13,772 nucleotides of DNA from contig CAYQDF010000083.1 of the NCBI GenBank assembly GCA_964416175.1, positions 1-13,772 on the forward strand, given 5' to 3'. The number at the start of each line of letters is the position of its first letter. The stretch's first letter is position 1. The notes beneath the pieces were generated by a model. The model had not been told where the DNA came from and did no database searches. It was given only the letters and a program-made list of their open reading frames with translations. Made by a program: the position numbers and the translations under genes. The DNA comes from CAYQDF01 sp964416175. GTDB lineage: Bacteria > Chloroflexota > Anaerolineae > Anaerolineales > UBA4823. This document shows, in pieces, positions 13,627 to 13,772 of this stretch.

Positions 13627-13639
13627 GTTTGTTCACCAA

Positions 13640-13772
13640 TCAAACTACCGGGATCACCAGATCATAAGGGTAATCTGCCAGGATTTCTATCTCACCATCC
13701 GGGCGGACCCAAAGGGTGTCCTCGACTCTCACTCCGAACCCACGCTCAGGATAATAAAGACCTGGTTCAATC
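13640..13772 (-). CDS. M24-family metallopeptidase (Xaa-Pro aminopeptidase-like), C-terminal fragment
   Basis: An open frame runs in from the right edge on the - strand and stops at TGA 13642-13640, giving the last 43 residues. It contains IEPGLYYPERGFGVRVEDTL, the C-terminal signature of creatinase/aminopeptidase P-type M24 enzymes. There the Glu of VED is one of the dinuclear metal ligands, after the conserved EPG-Y turn. This separates it from methionine aminopeptidase only tentatively. The N-terminal and most catalytic residues lie beyond the window. It probably forms a - strand operon with tsaD. Confidence 0.75.
   Translation of the reverse strand, partial: IEPGLYYPERGFGVRVEDTLWVRPDGEIEILADYPYDLVIPVV

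Noticed and set aside
1..13772. Search for CRISPR arrays, insertion sequences, tRNA or rRNA genes, toxin-antitoxin pairs or phage genes
   Set aside because: No direct repeat series, transposase motif, cloverleaf-like sequence or phage-type protein was seen; the window is filled by ordinary chromosomal genes.

Overview
The window is a gene-dense stretch of bacterial chromosome of moderately high GC, with no mobile elements, tRNA, rRNA or CRISPR. Thirteen genes are complete and two are cut by the window edges. The longest stretch without a gene is 175 bases (7974-8148), and it holds the main regulatory region. The gene set, the style of the InhA-like metalloprotease and the leader of the pantothenate operon resemble Chloroflexota (Anaerolineae-like). 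No marker gene proves this, so the assignment is tentative.

Left part (2-3885, + strand): a surface-polysaccharide operon. It runs from the C-terminal end of a family 2 glycosyltransferase, through a WecA/TagO-type polyprenyl-phosphate sugar-1-phosphate transferase and a Wzz-type chain-length protein without a kinase domain, to an O-antigen ligase/polymerase-like membrane protein. The last three genes overlap at their stop and start codons. A large membrane-anchored or secreted zinc metalloprotease (3898-5928) follows 12 bases after the ligase and in the same reading frame.

Middle part (5957-7973): a small YtxH-family membrane protein on the - strand is divergent from an adenosine deaminase gene (add). 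The 66-bp gap between them carries a palindromic -10 element. The add gene overlaps a sulfotransferase gene by 11 bp.

Pantothenate operon (7978-11754, + strand): a promoter overlaps a perfect inverted repeat. It is followed by a structured leader whose first hairpin has two bulged adenosines, as described for the known 'pan' RNA motif. Then come panB, panE, panC and coaX, spaced or overlapping by a few bases. Together they convert 2-oxoisovalerate plus beta-alanine to 4'-phosphopantothenate; panD (beta-alanine supply) is absent here.

Right part (11807-13772): tsaC (Sua5/YrdC family) on the + strand converges with tsaD on the - strand. Both act in tRNA t6A37 synthesis, and a terminator-like hairpin lies between them. 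Upstream of tsaD on the - strand is the C-terminal end of an M24 (Xaa-Pro aminopeptidase-like) peptidase.

Most of the window is ordinary housekeeping and envelope biology. The best candidate for something worth deeper study is the promoter/operator/leader of the pan operon.
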